A model generated the notes under the pieces. It searched no databases, was not told where the DNA came from, and saw only the letters and a program-made list of their open reading frames with translations. This document shows, piece by piece, positions 45,148-57,342 of a stretch of DNA of 64,000 nucleotides; the first letter of the stretch is position 1, and each line of letters opens with the position of its first letter. The translations under genes were made by a program, and so were the position numbers. Source of the stretch: Gordius sp. MW1 (lineage: Eukaryota > Nematomorpha > Gordioida > Gordea > Gordiidae); NCBI GenBank assembly GCA_964036665.1, contig OZ038527.1, forward strand, positions 5,580,001 through 5,644,000. The letters are read 5' to 3'.

Positions 45148-48100
45148 CTGCAAAACGAGTGACGTTAAAAAATTTATACATCGCAAATGGTAGTGTTGTA
45201 AAGACGGCTGGATCTTGTTTGGTCGACCAATGGTTTTAGTCGACTAAACTTAAACAGACCATTGGGTTGCCAAAAAAAAACCTTGGTCTGTTTCTACGAC
45301 TAAGAATTACCGACCAAACAAAACCCAGCCGTTTTTACAACAATGGCAAAAGAGGTGAACATGTAAAAATAGCTGCCATTACAGATTGTTAAAAATTGGA
45401 GGCGATGTGTCCCTTAGTGTTGTAAAAGGATATGGTTTTTTGTGACTTTTTCTTGGTCGACCTCTAGGCTTAGTCGAAATTTGAAAAACAGACCAAGGAT
45501 TTTAGTCCAGATCCTTTTTTACAACACTGGTGTCCTTTGGATAGAGGATTGTATATCATTTACCGCGATATATTTTATGTGTTTTAGCAGGGAATTTTAT
45601 CACTCCCAAATCGTTAATAAATTAAATGGCGTTGGTAGAGTCCTTAATGAGAGGCAAAAGATGAAATTTGATATTTTAAGCAAATAAGCAATTTTAATAA
45701 ATTAAATGCTAAAAGCATTTTTATTTCAAAGGAAGTGGCTGAGACTCCACTATGTGGTCGGACAAATAAATGGATCTTATATATAAAAACCAGTGAGGAG
45801 TAATAATAAAATATTGCATTCTCAGATTAATGATAGATTAAATGGCATTTTTACAAGCCTCTAACGAGCGTAAAGATAAAATCAACATCACAAACTGTGA
45901 ATAAAATATCCACTAAATCTCAAATAAATAGCGGTTAATGTACCCCTAAACGTTACAAATAAAACTGCGAAATTGGGGACGGGACGAGGCCTGTTAATTG
46001 ATTAAAAATAGTACGCCTAAAGAATTTCTAATAAATAATTCCTCTAACCCGTGTTTTGATAGTTAACAAATTTAAAACATTTCTCTCACTGACAAATGAA
46101 AACCCAAAACATTTTTAAAGATTTTAAATGTAAATAATATAAGTTGTGATAATGTAAAGTTTCAAAGATTCAACATCCAAATTTAAAAGCCAAATAAAGT
46201 ACTAAAACAATAGCTGCACAACGAAATCCCTCTACAAAATTGATTTCGTTTACACAAACATGAGTCTCTTTAAGGAGTCCTATTTATTTGACCTGCTTAA
46301 CATACAAAAAAAGCATGTAATGAAGTGGGCGCACTTGTAGGCAAAATTTTCGGCCTGTTTTCGGGAGCCTATCAGTTGAACTACGGCGTAAAATTGTTGA
46401 ATTCCATCCTGGACTCGTTCTTGCTTCTCTAGCACCAAAATAAAGTAGTGGTTGAAGCAACTTTGCATCATGACCCAATCCACGTTACCGGGCAAGTTTA
46501 TATCTGTAGCCAAAAAGACGATATCTTCCCCTGAAAACAAATAAATATACATTTTTACGTGTACAAAAAGTAAAATTAGCACTTTATTAAATGTAATTAA
46601 TTGAAATGCAACCAAAAAATGCATTTTATAAAGAAAAAGTCGAGATAAAAAAGAAGCCATGGTCGCGGCGTTATTTTACAAATCGCGATCTTACGTACTC
46701 TTTGGCCTATCACTTCTTTAATCAATTGGCAATTTAAAATTGTATGAAAAACAGGTTTCAAATAGTGTTTTTTTATTTTAAGGTCCCTAACCCCTTTACC
46801 ATGTGTTTATGAATAATAAAGGGTTGAAATAAACAAAACCGAAAACGTTCTTTTGTATAAGTTCGGCACAATCGCGGTAGCTAATTTAATTATGTGAAAA
46901 TCATGCAAATTAGTTCGAAGCGTAATAAAATTTTAGATAATCGTATTTCGAAAAGATTAACCAAACGTATTAATGTTTTTCCTTTGGTATTGTTGCATAT
47001 ATGGGCGTAGCCAAAGAGGAAGAACACACCCGCCCCCACCCCCTTAATTCATAAAATTTAAAGTTAAAATATTAAATAAATTATCTGTCCCTTTCTAAAT
47101 CGACCAATAATCTCTTGCATGCATAATGATCTTAAGATTATGTTTAATAAACACGTTCAAAAAAACTTAAAAATTAAATTTTAATACCTTGCAGGGTTGT
47201 GATAGTTTTGTGAGATACGAGTAGATGCGTCATAACTTGTTCCAGGGAACCTTGCCATTTGCAGGAGGCGCCGGGGCAGGGGCAAACGTAAGGTCTAACA
47301 AAAATATTTCGTGAAATGATAAATATTAAGGAAAAATCGTTGCATCATAATTAAAGCACACTTCAGATGTGGGGAATATAGGTGCGAGTTTAGGATATTA
47401 AAAGTTGCGAGTTTTTTTAATCATTTTAAACTTACACGCGTATAATTATAAAAAATGATAACACAATCGCGAACATTACTTGAAAATATCACTCTAAAAC
47501 AAAGTAAGATGATTTAGTGTCTGAAAACTAATCTTCAATCAAGATCTCGAACCGTTCTCGAGCTAAAATTTCATGTTTCAGGTATATAGAAATAAAAAAA
47601 TGACCTCGGAATCGGATCATGCCCTTTAAGAACAATCTCGCAGAACTTAGGGTATATCTATGTAAACGCCCAGACGTTTTTTTATCTCGTTCAAACCTTC
47701 GTATCAAACGATAGCGTTAAAGACAGGCCTATAATACCATAAATACAACGAAACTTTGGTGGATAAAAACTACAATGAGGCAGAAACGCTCTACAAAATG
47801 AATCATCGTATATCATCAACATGCTCAATACAGTCAATCAATATAAAACATCAACGTATATGTGTCGCAAAAAGACCTGATTTTGTTCGGTCGACTATCT
47901 GTTTTTCAAATTTCGACTAAGCCTTAAGTAAGGAAATTAATGTTTAGTTGACTAAAACCTGAGGGCGGCTAAACAAAACACATGTGTATTTTTACGATAA
48001 TAACGTGCTAACAAAAAAATACGCGCACCTAGGATTGATTCTTAATTTGCCACATATAAAGCCAAGCTCTTGAACATTACGGGGCAATACATACATTATA

Positions 48101-49686
48101 ATACTTTACATACCAACAATGTAAAACCCTTCGCCAAAATCAGAGCCTCCAAGCCTGCCAACAAAGCATCTTGATCAGGCGATAAGGCGAAAAACCTATT
48201 CCAATTCTGAATAAACTCCCCCACGAAACAGCCATTAAAAACTCTAACGTTTTAAGAGAGAGGATTAAAAGGTTAAGCCAAGATTTTTCACTAATTGTTG
48301 CGAGGGAACAACATAAGGCAGCGGCGCGGCACTTAAATTTTAGGGAGCGCGTGGCCGGAAACCAGGCCAAATCGCGGGGAGTAGTAGTTATTAGTTATTT
48401 GTATTTCAACTTAAACAGAGAAATGATCTCACCGAAATTCACAAATTTCCTCGTGTTCCACCTTCTCGGTGTGCGAGAGGGATTTGGTGCAGCCGGAATT
48501 ATTGTACTTGCAGGGGAACAGGATGGTGCTCGCAACTTTTTCCATCGCCAAATTGCGTATGTTACCTGCAAAAGATATCGCACAAAATTGGTTTATATTT
48601 ATACGAAGGATAAATGAGAAATATTAACTATATAACATTTATAATTTGGGTCATAAATAAGGGGTGATATTTCCCACCCTTGGATTTTAAGGCGTATTTC
48701 ATATAAAAATTAACGTATTTGTGGCCTTTTAAAGTAATTGCAATTACATACAAATGAATACTTTTCCCGTTTACAACTAAACATTATAGAGTTGATAATG
48801 AAGATTGAAATGGTCAACCCTTACAATATTATAAATGACGGATATCATTTTAAACATGTGCTTAGTGTCATATGAAATCTTCTCATAAATAATTTAAGGC
48901 TCTGATTTGATCTTGAAAGACCAGCCTCAATTAGAGGGTCAAAGGAATTTTAGTTTAATTCAACCGGAAAGCGTCGCAGAGCTATGTTAAATACATTAAC
49001 CCGCAAGATATCATTTCATCTTGAGCCCATTAACAAAAATAGTTAGTCGACGTAGCGCAATAGATTACATGTCGAACTAAAATCGTTGATGAATATTGGA
49101 TTTAAAAACAAATACTCCCGAAAAGGCAGTTTTTACCAATAACCTAACTAACACATGTAAGTTTCTTCAAAAATAAACACAACCCATAATAAAATTTGGA
49201 CTTTTATTAGGGGTGACACTTACCCAGGGGTCCTCGACAAGTGGGACAGCATTTGAGATTAACCCGACAACTGGAGCAAACGAGGTGGCCACTCCGACAT
49301 TGAAATATGGGCGGTAGAACATAGTCGAAACACACGGGACACTCGAAAAAACTGGTAATGTCGCTCTCGCTCGAATCGCCTAAAAAATGAATTCGATATT
49401 TACATTATAAACTTTCATGGATATAATAAAACAAAGCAAATGTGAGCAACAAATTGATGTTCACATATAAAAGTATAATAATGTTTTATACGCATTGCTT
49501 ATTAATTAGTATAATGTTAAATGATGTTTGAAATTATTTTAAAATTTTTTTAAAGTGTGCTTCTGCTATGTATCGAAAAAGTATCACAGGTAGAGAAAAA
49601 AAGGTGAGGGTTGGGCGGAGGGGCTGCTGAAATTTACCTGGCGCCCGCTCACCCAAACCAAAAGGGGGGTGGCAAAAGGATACCAT
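44970..49686 (-). CDS. SIAH1: SIAH / seven-in-absentia E3 ubiquitin ligase (six exons)
   Basis: RING E3 ligase that passes ubiquitin from E2 enzymes to substrates for proteasomal degradation; Drosophila sina acts in R7 photoreceptor fate. Exons (minus strand): 49638-49686, 49224-49379, 48433-48565, 47188-47294, 46335-46530, 44970-45147. They total 819 nt, 272 residues plus stop, close to human SIAH1 (about 282). RING about residues 30-64 (C30, C33, C44, H48, C51, C54, C61, C64). SIAH-type double zinc finger about 87-141. Substrate-binding domain about 142-272 ([46 protein letters not shown]). All introns are GT-AG and phases match. An in-frame TAA lies one codon upstream of the ATG, fixing the start. 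Symbol is by family; orthology to sina is inferred. Confidence 0.95.
45190..45345. mobile_element. Hairpin MITE, TTGTAAA-CGGCTGG family (SIAH intron 5)
   Basis: Left GTGTTGTAAAGACGGCTGGA pairs with right CCCAGCCGTTTTTACAACA. Inside, TTGTTTGGTCGACCA pairs with GACCAAACAAAAC and CAGACCATTG/CCTTGGTCTG form an inner hairpin, so the element is almost fully foldable. Confidence 0.75.
45416..45528. mobile_element. Hairpin MITE, second copy (SIAH intron 5)
   Basis: AGTGTTGTAAAAGGAT at the left is a near-perfect complement of ATCCTTTTTTACAACACT at the right; GGTCGACCTCTAGGCTTAGT in the centre. 113 bp. Confidence 0.78.
46335..46530 (-). CDS. SIAH1: SIAH exon 5 (substrate-binding domain, first part)
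   Basis: After acceptor TTTTCAG. Encodes [19 protein letters not shown] through [10 protein letters not shown]; donor GTGCGC. One extra residue (RVQDG for KYDG) relative to human SIAH1. Reading on to 46280 is intronic. Confidence 0.94.
47001..47115. mobile_element. CATGGGCGTAGCC-family MITE (copy 10, decayed; SIAH intron 4)
   Basis: ATGGGCGTAGCCAAAGAGG followed by CCCGCCCCCACCCCCTTAAT. The right end is not recognisable. Confidence 0.45.
47188..47294 (-). CDS. SIAH1: SIAH exon 4 (second SIAH zinc finger)
   Basis: After acceptor TTGTTAG. Encodes [20 protein letters not shown] and [15 protein letters not shown]; donor GTATTA. Confidence 0.94.
47861..48000. mobile_element. Hairpin MITE, third copy, decayed (SIAH intron 3)
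   Basis: TGTGTCGCAAAAAGACCTGA at the left and GTATTTTTACGATA at the right, with GTTCGGTCGACTATCTG and TTAGTTGACTAAAACC inside. Same layout as 45190 and 45416. Confidence 0.5.
48433..48565 (-). CDS. SIAH1: SIAH exon 3 (first SIAH zinc finger)
   Basis: After acceptor TTTTGCAG. Encodes [20 protein letters not shown] through [13 protein letters not shown]; donor GTGAGA. The plus-strand frame over this exon (48351-48617) is a shadow. Confidence 0.94.
49224..49379 (-). CDS. SIAH1: SIAH exon 2 (RING)
   Basis: After acceptor ATTTTTTAG. Encodes [20 protein letters not shown] through CCPTCRGPL, the complete RING, and ends before donor GTAAGT. Confidence 0.95.
49638..49686 (-). CDS. SIAH1: SIAH exon 1 (start codon)
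   Basis: Encodes [16 protein letters not shown] plus the first base of a Gly codon, before a GTAAAT donor (49636-49637). Too short to be seen as an ORF. It is chosen because its phase joins exon 2 exactly and an in-frame stop lies just upstream. Unusually short N-terminus with no homology to SIAH1 or sina tails. Confidence 0.72.
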
Positions 49687-50087
49687 GCGTTAAATATGCA
49701 ATGTCACCCATCATAAGGCGGTTTATAAAATAGGTAGATAACAAATCCATTTTCCGTTTTTAAATTTCACGCCCGATTGCTTATCTAACGAAAGGTAGAT
49801 ATGCCAAGCAAATTTTTATACCGCTCATTAAAAAATGCGAAATTTATTAAATTAAGCTAGATGTTAAAAAATTCTACTTTTAAATAAAAATTGTTGAAAT
49901 TTAAGAAATTGTGCGATTTTTTTTCGAGAATTTGCTTCGAGGGGGGAGTATGTTATTTCTAGGTCGGGGGGAAAAGCCCTGAATATAAGTGCCTACTATA
50001 CCCAATTAGATTTAAGCAAATACTTAAAAACGCAAAAGCAAAATTAGGCTCATGAAATCCATTGAAAAAGTGTCGCAAAAAGGATAG

Positions 50088-50330
50088 AGACCAGAGATCC
50101 CAATTTTTAAAATCTTTTTGCCCGAACCCGACCCCGGCCAATTTATACCCAAATTATCGGCCGAACCCATCGACTGTCTGCCAAAAAAATGACAAAATAA
50201 TACATGAAAACAAAATCTCATTAAACCCGATCTTGGTATGGGGCCCGCCCGACCTAAAAATCTTAATTTACAGCAGATGTCCGGCCCGGCCCGTGAACCG
50301 ATTGGACCAGGCTTTTCCAATCTCTGATTG
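50088..50330. mobile_element. CCCG-rich element
   Basis: CAGAGATCCCAATTTTTAAA and GCCCGAACCCGACCCCGGCC at the left; GGCCCGGCCCGTGAACCGAT and TTTTCCAATCTCTG at the right. Arrangement as in 15743-16168. It lies upstream of SIAH exon 1. Confidence 0.6.
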
Positions 50331-51700
50331 ATATCGCGTCTGTGTATGATTATCAATAATAAATTTAACACCATCACTCATTTTGTTTGCCTGCCTCAGC
50401 GAAATTTGAAGGTGAAAAGGAAGCGAGACGGGGGGGAGGGGGGGTGACGTGTATGTAGGTAGTAAAGAGAGACAAAATGGCTTCAGCAACTAAGAGAGCA
50501 CCTTCCCCCACCAGACACAAGCGTGCACCTATCGATCGACTCGAAACAAGTAAAAAGATGATCCTAATGGATTAGAGCCGAGTGAAATATTACACGATGG
50601 GCGCAAAGGTCAAAGTATATAGTCTTTGGGAATCGATTTGCGCCTCTCACTTTTTAGCCCTATTGCTCTATTTTGATCTTTTTCAAAATGTAATGAAAAA
50701 ACATTAATTGTAATCGAAATTGCTATATTTTATCGTTAGTAAAAGGGCAAGAAGCTGGTGTGATATGAATCTTATATATAATAGGACAGGGAATTTTTGG
50801 TTAGCTTTCATATATAATCGTTTGGGCCCTGAAGGCGAACTAAAAATTATAAAAACGAAATTAATTCGCATTTAGCAGCATTTTGGGCAAAGAGCAAATT
50901 AAAAACTCGTTTAAAAGCAAACGAGGGGTGTTGGAATGGTCTCTTTTAAAAATATTAACGACGCCAAACCAAAGGGTGATCGAATTGATGGGGGCATCAA
51001 GGACAATTGTCAGTCCCAAGAGAGATGATATTTAGATAGGTCCAAAGTGAGTGGTATCTAAATTAACAACATTGCCGTATTGAACCAGACGAGCTCTAAC
51101 TAAAGTTAATTGCTTCATTTGAGCCCGAGGCAAACTTTTTTAAAATTTATCATTTTTTAAAAAAGATCGAAAAATTATAATCGACGCTAGGTTAGGGTCA
51201 ACGCAAAAGTCGAATAATATATTTTTAAGTAGATATAGAGGGTTTTAAAGGGATTTAGGCATTAATTGCCATGCAATTTATGGTTTAAATTAGTATGCGA
51301 TATGCCACATTTCCCTAACCTGAAACCTAGTTGACTAACATTAGATTTTGTGTGGATGCTTTCGAAATGGATAAGGACGCCCGAATTATTACATTGATTT
51401 TACAATGCAAAATCACCAAAAATCCCTAATAATACCACACCGCAGACTTATTACTACCCCGTCGTTTCCGGCTCAATTATTTAAAATACCGACCATGCCA
51501 AGCGCAAGCCATTCGTGTATAAATTACTGTATGAAATAAAGGTACAGACAGTCCGGCGCGCGCGTGACCATTTTTTGCATTAATACAAAAAGGTAAACAT
51601 GGTATCGAGGTGCGTAATGGTTACACTGGGAAGGGAAGGCTGCAGAGCGTTTGAAGCGAGCGAGAGAGCATTTATTATAAAGGTGGAGGAGGCGGAAGGA
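50331..51700. other. Upstream of SIAH, no gene seen
   Basis: Mixed-composition DNA without a convincing ORF. A TAATTGCCATGCAATTTATGG module lies at about 51261. Part of the SIAH regulatory region may lie here. Confidence 0.4.
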
Positions 51701-51710
51701 AGAGATTTTA

Positions 51711-51734
51711 ATGGATTTCGGTTTCAGTGGTAAG
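51711..51734 (+). CDS. Possible first coding exon (8 codons), tentative
   Basis: ATG followed by codons for MDFGFSGK and a strong donor AAG|GTAAGG at 51735. TTTATTATAAAG and a purine-rich leader lie just upstream. MDFxFxGK is how several short-chain dehydrogenases (xylulose-reductase-like) begin before a VTGAxxGIG motif, but no such second exon was found in the window. It would run divergently from SIAH. Could easily be chance. Confidence 0.12.
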
Positions 51735-54500
51735 GTAAGGATATTGAATTAGCAATTTTCAAGTTCAACTAGCGTCTCATACCTTTACCTTGACGGATCG
51801 GCTTTTAAATAAGAATTGATTTAAAATGGACTTTAATGCCAATACTAATCATTCAACTTCAACCTACCCCAAACCTTCCACTTTTTAGGTAAGGACCGGC
51901 AAAATGAGCGTGTTTATTAATAAAGGGATGACAGGGTTTAGTAAAAGCTTTTTGCCACGATTAAAACTAAACGAATCGTTTAAATTACGGTAAAAGAATG
52001 AGAAGAACTCTATACTATATTTTTCATGGGAAAATTACTACTAAATTAGTAAATAAAGATGATGAGAACCGTATCGTTTCTAAATTTAAAAATCTCGATG
52101 ACCATTTCTAAAGGACGGAAAAATTATAACAAGTAATTACACTTTTGGACAAAAAACCGCAGCCTCGCGTTAGAAAAAAGCCTTATTTCTTGAATTTTCA
52201 TTTCATAGAGAGGGACGAAAGCTAAGCGACGCACTTTCAAACATTACACGCATCTTTTTCTAAGAACTACCCGTTATTATTAATTTTTAAATTTGAGACC
52301 ATTTCGCCCTCGGCTTTGAAGGGAAATCTATAGAATACACGTTCACTTCTTTTGTGTTGCTTTTGAGTAAAGCACTTTAAAATTAATTTCAACGGCTCGG
52401 GTCCGAAGTTTACTTTAAAAATTGGCTAGTAAACCGTTACTTTCTAGCAAGATTTACCTATTAAAATTTAATTATATTGATGATTTTTAAAATTATTTAG
52501 CGTGGAATAGCTTCGAACCGAGTCATGATAACACATCTAGACCGACCCGAGCCCGATTATTTACAGGGTCGGGCGCAAATTTATATTGATCAATAGCGAG
52601 ATACAACTTTAAATCGCTGGCCGACTCGTGGCCTCTTTTAGCTGATGATTTCGATGTTGACTGATTTTTATTTTATTTTTTATATATTTATTTTATATCC
52701 TGTATTGTCAATATCTACGTATTTGATTCAATGAACTTTAAAAAAAAAAAAAAAATTAATTAATTAATCTGACACATTATCGACTGGTTAAAATGGATTG
52801 TGACAAGGCAAACACACCTCGTGGCCCAGCATCGCCTCGTTTGGCCTCAACACCCTAGCCACAGCTTCTAAACGCAGACTCGCAACGCAACTCCATCCAA
52901 CTCCAACAAGTAAGAGCGGGGAGAATGAAGGTTGCACAAAAATGTCAACGCATATTATTTCACCCTTCAACAGCGCTTACGTTTTGTTATGGAATAATAA
53001 AAGTAATCGGAGAGAATAGGGTGGGGGGGGGGGAGCGCCCTTGAACCTTCAAACTTACTTTAATCCTCCCAGCTGGGGTCGTATTTAATTGCAAGTTTTA
53101 CGACTAGTTAGTTGTTGCAAATCGGTGTCGTCTCGGTCGGTCTCGCGTCGAACATTGACTCCACTAACTTAATTAGCTAAGGGAGGAGGGGGATGAGAGA
53201 AAGAAAAACGTTAAAAATATCTTGTTTTTAACGAATAGATGATAATTTGTTTTGGGTATTTGCCTATTTGGCAATAAGTAAATTTGATGTTCTTGCCCCC
53301 CCCCCCGCTCCTTAACTATACCAGATTGAGGGCAATGTTTTTGGAGAACTTAAAAGACTAGGGCACTAAAGTAATTAATTTATAATTTTTGATAATAAGC
53401 TCTAACATCCAGGGCCGTCCAGTTTTATGATCCGTCTTTCACGATCCTTTCGGTTGATCGGAATGGCCTAAAGCAATTTTGGGGTAAAATAAATCATCGC
53501 AAAAGCCATGACGGGCCAATTTGGAAAAAACAACAATCACACCTTTGCTTAGACCCTTGAAGCCAACTAATAGGAAATCGGTAAAAAAAATGGTATATAA
53601 CACATTGGGAAGAGTCGCGAAAGAAATTTACAAGCTGCAAGGCAACGTGAGATCAATCTCACTTAAATCTTTGATCCCGATCCTCTCCTCCCCCCTCCCG
53701 CTTTTCGCTGGGAAACTTAAAATTCCATGCATAGCGTAAACGGGTAAGGCTTGTGCGCAACAAATAGCTTAGATTGAAAAAGCTATGGCGGCTGTGCAAT
53801 AAAAGTAACTATAGCGATGAATTTAAGTTAAAAAAATAAAATAATGCGTTAAAACCATTTATAAACCATCGTGAGAGCTAGGTCTCTACTCACAGGTTAT
53901 AAATTGAAAAAATTGGGCCGGACTGGGAATTATATTCACTTTGCCGTGCATTTTTTCCCATCTCTTAATATTGTTTACATAATAAAGCCTCAATAAATTC
54001 CACTACAATTAGCATATTTCGCGATTTGACCAATTCAATAAGGGGAGTTTGGAATATAAATTCGAGGAGGGTCGGTAAAAAAATGTACAACATAATAGAT
54101 ATTTTTTGATAATTAATTAAAGTTTCTTTTCGAAAATATAGCTGGGAGGGGGGCTAAGTTGTGAATATAAAGATTTTTAAAGTGACCCAACGAAACCTTC
54201 TATAAAAACAGCGCAAATTGAATCTAAACCGTTGAGAGAAATTAGACGAACACAAATTCTGTTATCCTAATATTACACCATGCAAACACGAAATGATTGG
54301 AGCCAAAATAAAATCGGGGACTGCGCAATGCTTAAATAGCATCAAATAGCAAAGGGCAAAACAAAAATATAAAACAATGCTAATATTTTCTAAAAAACTT
54401 AACAAAACTTGATGCCAACACTATAAGGGGAAGCAAAAGGTTTGTTAATAAAGTTTGGGGAGAAGGAAATAATGTTTTCAAATCAAAATTTCGCCTCAAA
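51735..54500. other. No supported gene
   Basis: Open frames of 60-72 codons at 52788-52970 (-) and 53521-53739 (+) show no domain or splice support. A GACCGACCCGAGCCCG scrap at 52541 resembles the CCCG repeats. Poly-C or poly-G runs are at about 53022 and 53296. Confidence 0.4.
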
Positions 54501-54507
54501 AAAAGTT

Positions 54508-54888
54508 TTAAAATTTTTGTTTTCCTCTTAAAACAAAATCATCATACAAAATAAAACAACAAAAATATTTTAAAAGTAAACTTTTCACGCTCGAATGCTG
54601 AACGCAGCAATCCTTATTAGGCCCACCAGCATCTTTGGAGAGAGGTTGCCGCACATAAGCTACAAAACTTCTGTCCGGTTTTTCCAGGGGGAGAACGGCT
54701 AAAGCAACGGGGGGTTTATTGAGGCGCCTAGCTAGACAGTTTAAGGGAAGGGAGGCGAACCAAAGTGATTTGCCCATAGAAAAATGCGTCGCAATTTGCT
54801 TAAAATCCAATTTGAGCGCCATTTTTGCCAAGGGTCTGGGCAGTAGGCAAGAGACCGGACGGGTCGAATCAAAATAACTGCTGGACAT
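54508..54888 (-). CDS. Unassigned ORF, 126 codons
   Basis: Open frame starting MSSSYFDSTRPVSCLLPRPL, with MALKLDFKQIATHFSMG, ALAVLPLEKPDRSFVAY and GGPNKDCCVQHS. Composition in the first 100 codons is more balanced than the AT-rich surroundings; the last 25 codons are AT-rich and probably non-coding. No family recognised. Could be an exon of an unknown gene or chance. Confidence 0.18.
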   Translation of the reverse strand: MSSSYFDSTRPVSCLLPRPLAKMALKLDFKQIATHFSMGKSLWFASLPLNCLARRLNKPPVALAVLPLEKPDRSFVAYVRQPLSKDAGGPNKDCCVQHSSVKSLLLKYFCCFILYDDFVLRGKQKF

Positions 54889-55552
54889 GAGTCGATTCCG
54901 GAATTAATTATTAACGAGACGCGTATATACCACCGTGTAGGCTTAAATAAGAGCAAAGTCCGATCGCGAAATATATTTTAAAGCGATTAGAAGGATATTT
55001 AACATGGGGAATGAATGGGGAGAGAGGGAAAAAGTCGATTATGTTATATCACCTTATCCACATATATACAAAACGCGCTTTCCTTCTATGTTCATATAGT
55101 CCGGAGCAGCGTGATTGATATTTAACCCAAATACGAGGGTGGCGGGGGGGGGGACGCGAATGCGTGGCGCTTGTGCTAGCCTCTCGCCAATTTCCCCGGC
55201 GCCTGAACGTTCCCTAGGGACCCGTCGTATTTGACGCTCTTTAGCAAGCCGATGATCCAACCATACGCAACACCGTGCACAATTGGCACCACCCAAATTA
55301 ACTCTTAAATTCTGGATCAATCCAAAATACGGGGGCAATAGTGTACGGTATAAAAAACGAGCCGATCACATTAGAAATCAAACTCAGAAAACACGAGATT
55401 TTTTTAGAAACACTTTCGGCGGAAGATACGCTTGAAACAAGCAAATTTTTGCACGGCTTCCAGCTATTTCATCGGACAGGCACCTGTACAAGACTGTGTT
55501 GTGCGAACGTTTTAATAACAGAATCTAGGGCTATACCATATAAGGTCGTAAG

Positions 55553-55665
55553 CATGAGCATAGCCAGAGGAGCGGCTACCCCCCTTCCAAAAATTTGTTG
55601 AAAAGTGATCTGCCCCCCCCCCCCAATCATTATTTTCCCCCTATAACCCCAATGCTACGCCCATG
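55553..55665. mobile_element. CATGGGCGTAGCC-family MITE (copy 11)
   Basis: CATGAGCATAGCCAGAGG, GCGGCTACCCCCCTTCC, AAAATTTGTTGAAAAGTGAT, ending AATGCTACGCCCATG. The frame 55341-55601 runs into it and is not a gene. Confidence 0.65.
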
Positions 55666-55699
55666 GCTGTAAGTGTGCAAGACATTTCACTAAATGCTC

Positions 55700-57030
55700 G
55701 AAGGAGTTTAAAATTGATTAAGAGTAAAAGCCGCTGTCATGATCACGCTAGAAGCTAGAGGCACTCAGTGCGACCCAAACATTTGGTCAATTAAAAATCC
55801 GCTCAAATATTATTAGCCAAAACAAGCCAACGCAGCTCAATTAACTTTTGTTCTAATCGTACCCTCGGGCTTAAACTAAAGTTAAACGTAATGATTGATT
55901 CTTGGTATTTTCAACGAGCTTGGCCCGATAAGCTCTATCCTGAGCAATAACAATGCAAAAAATCCAATATTCCCATTTTACGGCGCCAGCAGATGATAAA
56001 AGTGTGGGTGCGCTGCGCATCGTCGTAAGTCACTACAACCTAACATAATAAACACGCACAAAGAAAGGCACACACCTTGCTAATTTATGCGGCCAACGGG
56101 AGGGCGCTTTAAGCGAAACCGAGCGATTAACCTAGATTTATTTTTGGGATGGGGCTGGGGGCAGTAATGGCGTCATTTGCTACCGAAGCCAAATTACGAG
56201 GTAACTTCTAGGTGAAAAACGGCACAATGGGTAGTCGCCTTATGGCTTGTCTTATTATCGGACTCGGAAAAATATCCGATTCAATTTCATGAGTCGAACT
56301 CGGTTGTAATTATTAATATTTTGTTTTTTGTTAGTGAAAAACGTTTTTTTGCTTGTTTCAGCTCTTGAGATTAAATCTAAACATTGCTGATACCTTAAAA
56401 TTTAAAAACGTACAATATTTAAGCTTAGGAAAATCTTTGCATCTTACTAAATCGCTGTTATGTTATGCGTCTGAAATGTAACCCTGCCGTGAATTCGAAG
56501 TTAAAACACGGCTATGTTCCATTATAACCCGTACGACCATTTTTGCTGCGCAGCCAAATCCGATATTAAGAAGCCCTTACATGGGCATAACCAGCGGGCC
56601 ATGGCCTCAAAACGATATCAAACCAGGGTTTTTAAAGTTACAATTGCATTTACAAGAGGGGCGGTGGTGTTAAGATTGTCTCGCTCGCACTATTTTGGTA
56701 GGAAAAGCTTGAATGTTATACTTTATTTTGTATTAAAATTCTGTAACTGTGCTATATATATTTTATATTATTGAAGTGTGTATTTAAAAAATTATTATTA
56801 ACAGATCTTTTTATTAGCACGCATGTGGACATTTTTTGGATTTTTGTCAATAAACTTAAAATGATTAAATAATCAGACAGAGTGTTGGGTCAGCCAGACA
56901 CTAATTAAATTAAAAATCAAAATATCACCGCTGATGCGATAAAAGTTTTTGCATGAGGATAGTTCTACATCGAATTTAGTTTATGAATAGCGAGTGGCAG
57001 ATCCCTCCATAAAATCCATTTTTTTTAATT
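55700..57030. other. No supported gene
   Basis: A plus-strand frame at 56514-56774 (86 codons, MFHYNPYDHFCCAAK) has no recognised domain. No RNA gene seen. Confidence 0.4.
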
Positions 57031-57032
57031 CC

Positions 57033-57123
57033 ACCAAAATTAAAGTTAAAATTAAATTGTTTATTCCCGAATCATCATCAACCCATTCCCCCCTCATCCA
57101 ATGTGGCTAAGCCGATGAGCATG
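57033..57123. mobile_element. CATGGGCGTAGCC-family MITE, right-half fragment
   Basis: Ends CCAATGTGGCTAAGCCGATG after a C-rich stretch (CCCATTCCCCCCTCATCC). The left half is absent. Confidence 0.4.
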
Positions 57124-57342
57124 TATATAATTTTACAATTGCAAGGAACACAAAAATAAGTCTAATCTAAATCGAAGGTTTTGCATCTCGTAAATCGCTT
57201 ATTGTTATGCGTCGGGTCTCTGAAATTTGTAACAAATTCTTATATTAATCGTAGTTTTTATCCAAAAAATCGAAAAACTAATTTAAATTTTTTTAAGTAT
57301 ATAAAAAATTATAGATAAAGATTTTAAAAATAATCATTTTGG

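Noticed and set aside
44905-45162. Plus-strand 85-codon ORF
   Set aside because: Antisense shadow of SIAH exon 6, which has clear homology and splice sites.
46280-46660. 126-codon minus ORF as an independent gene
   Set aside because: It is SIAH exon 5 with intron read-through at both ends; the true exon is 46335-46530.
52788-52970. N-terminal exon of SIAH, or plus-strand coding exon MDCDKANTPRGPASP
   Set aside because: The minus frame lacks a phase-matching donor and the plus frame stops before its GTAAGA donor; the exon at 49638-49686 fits SIAH exactly.
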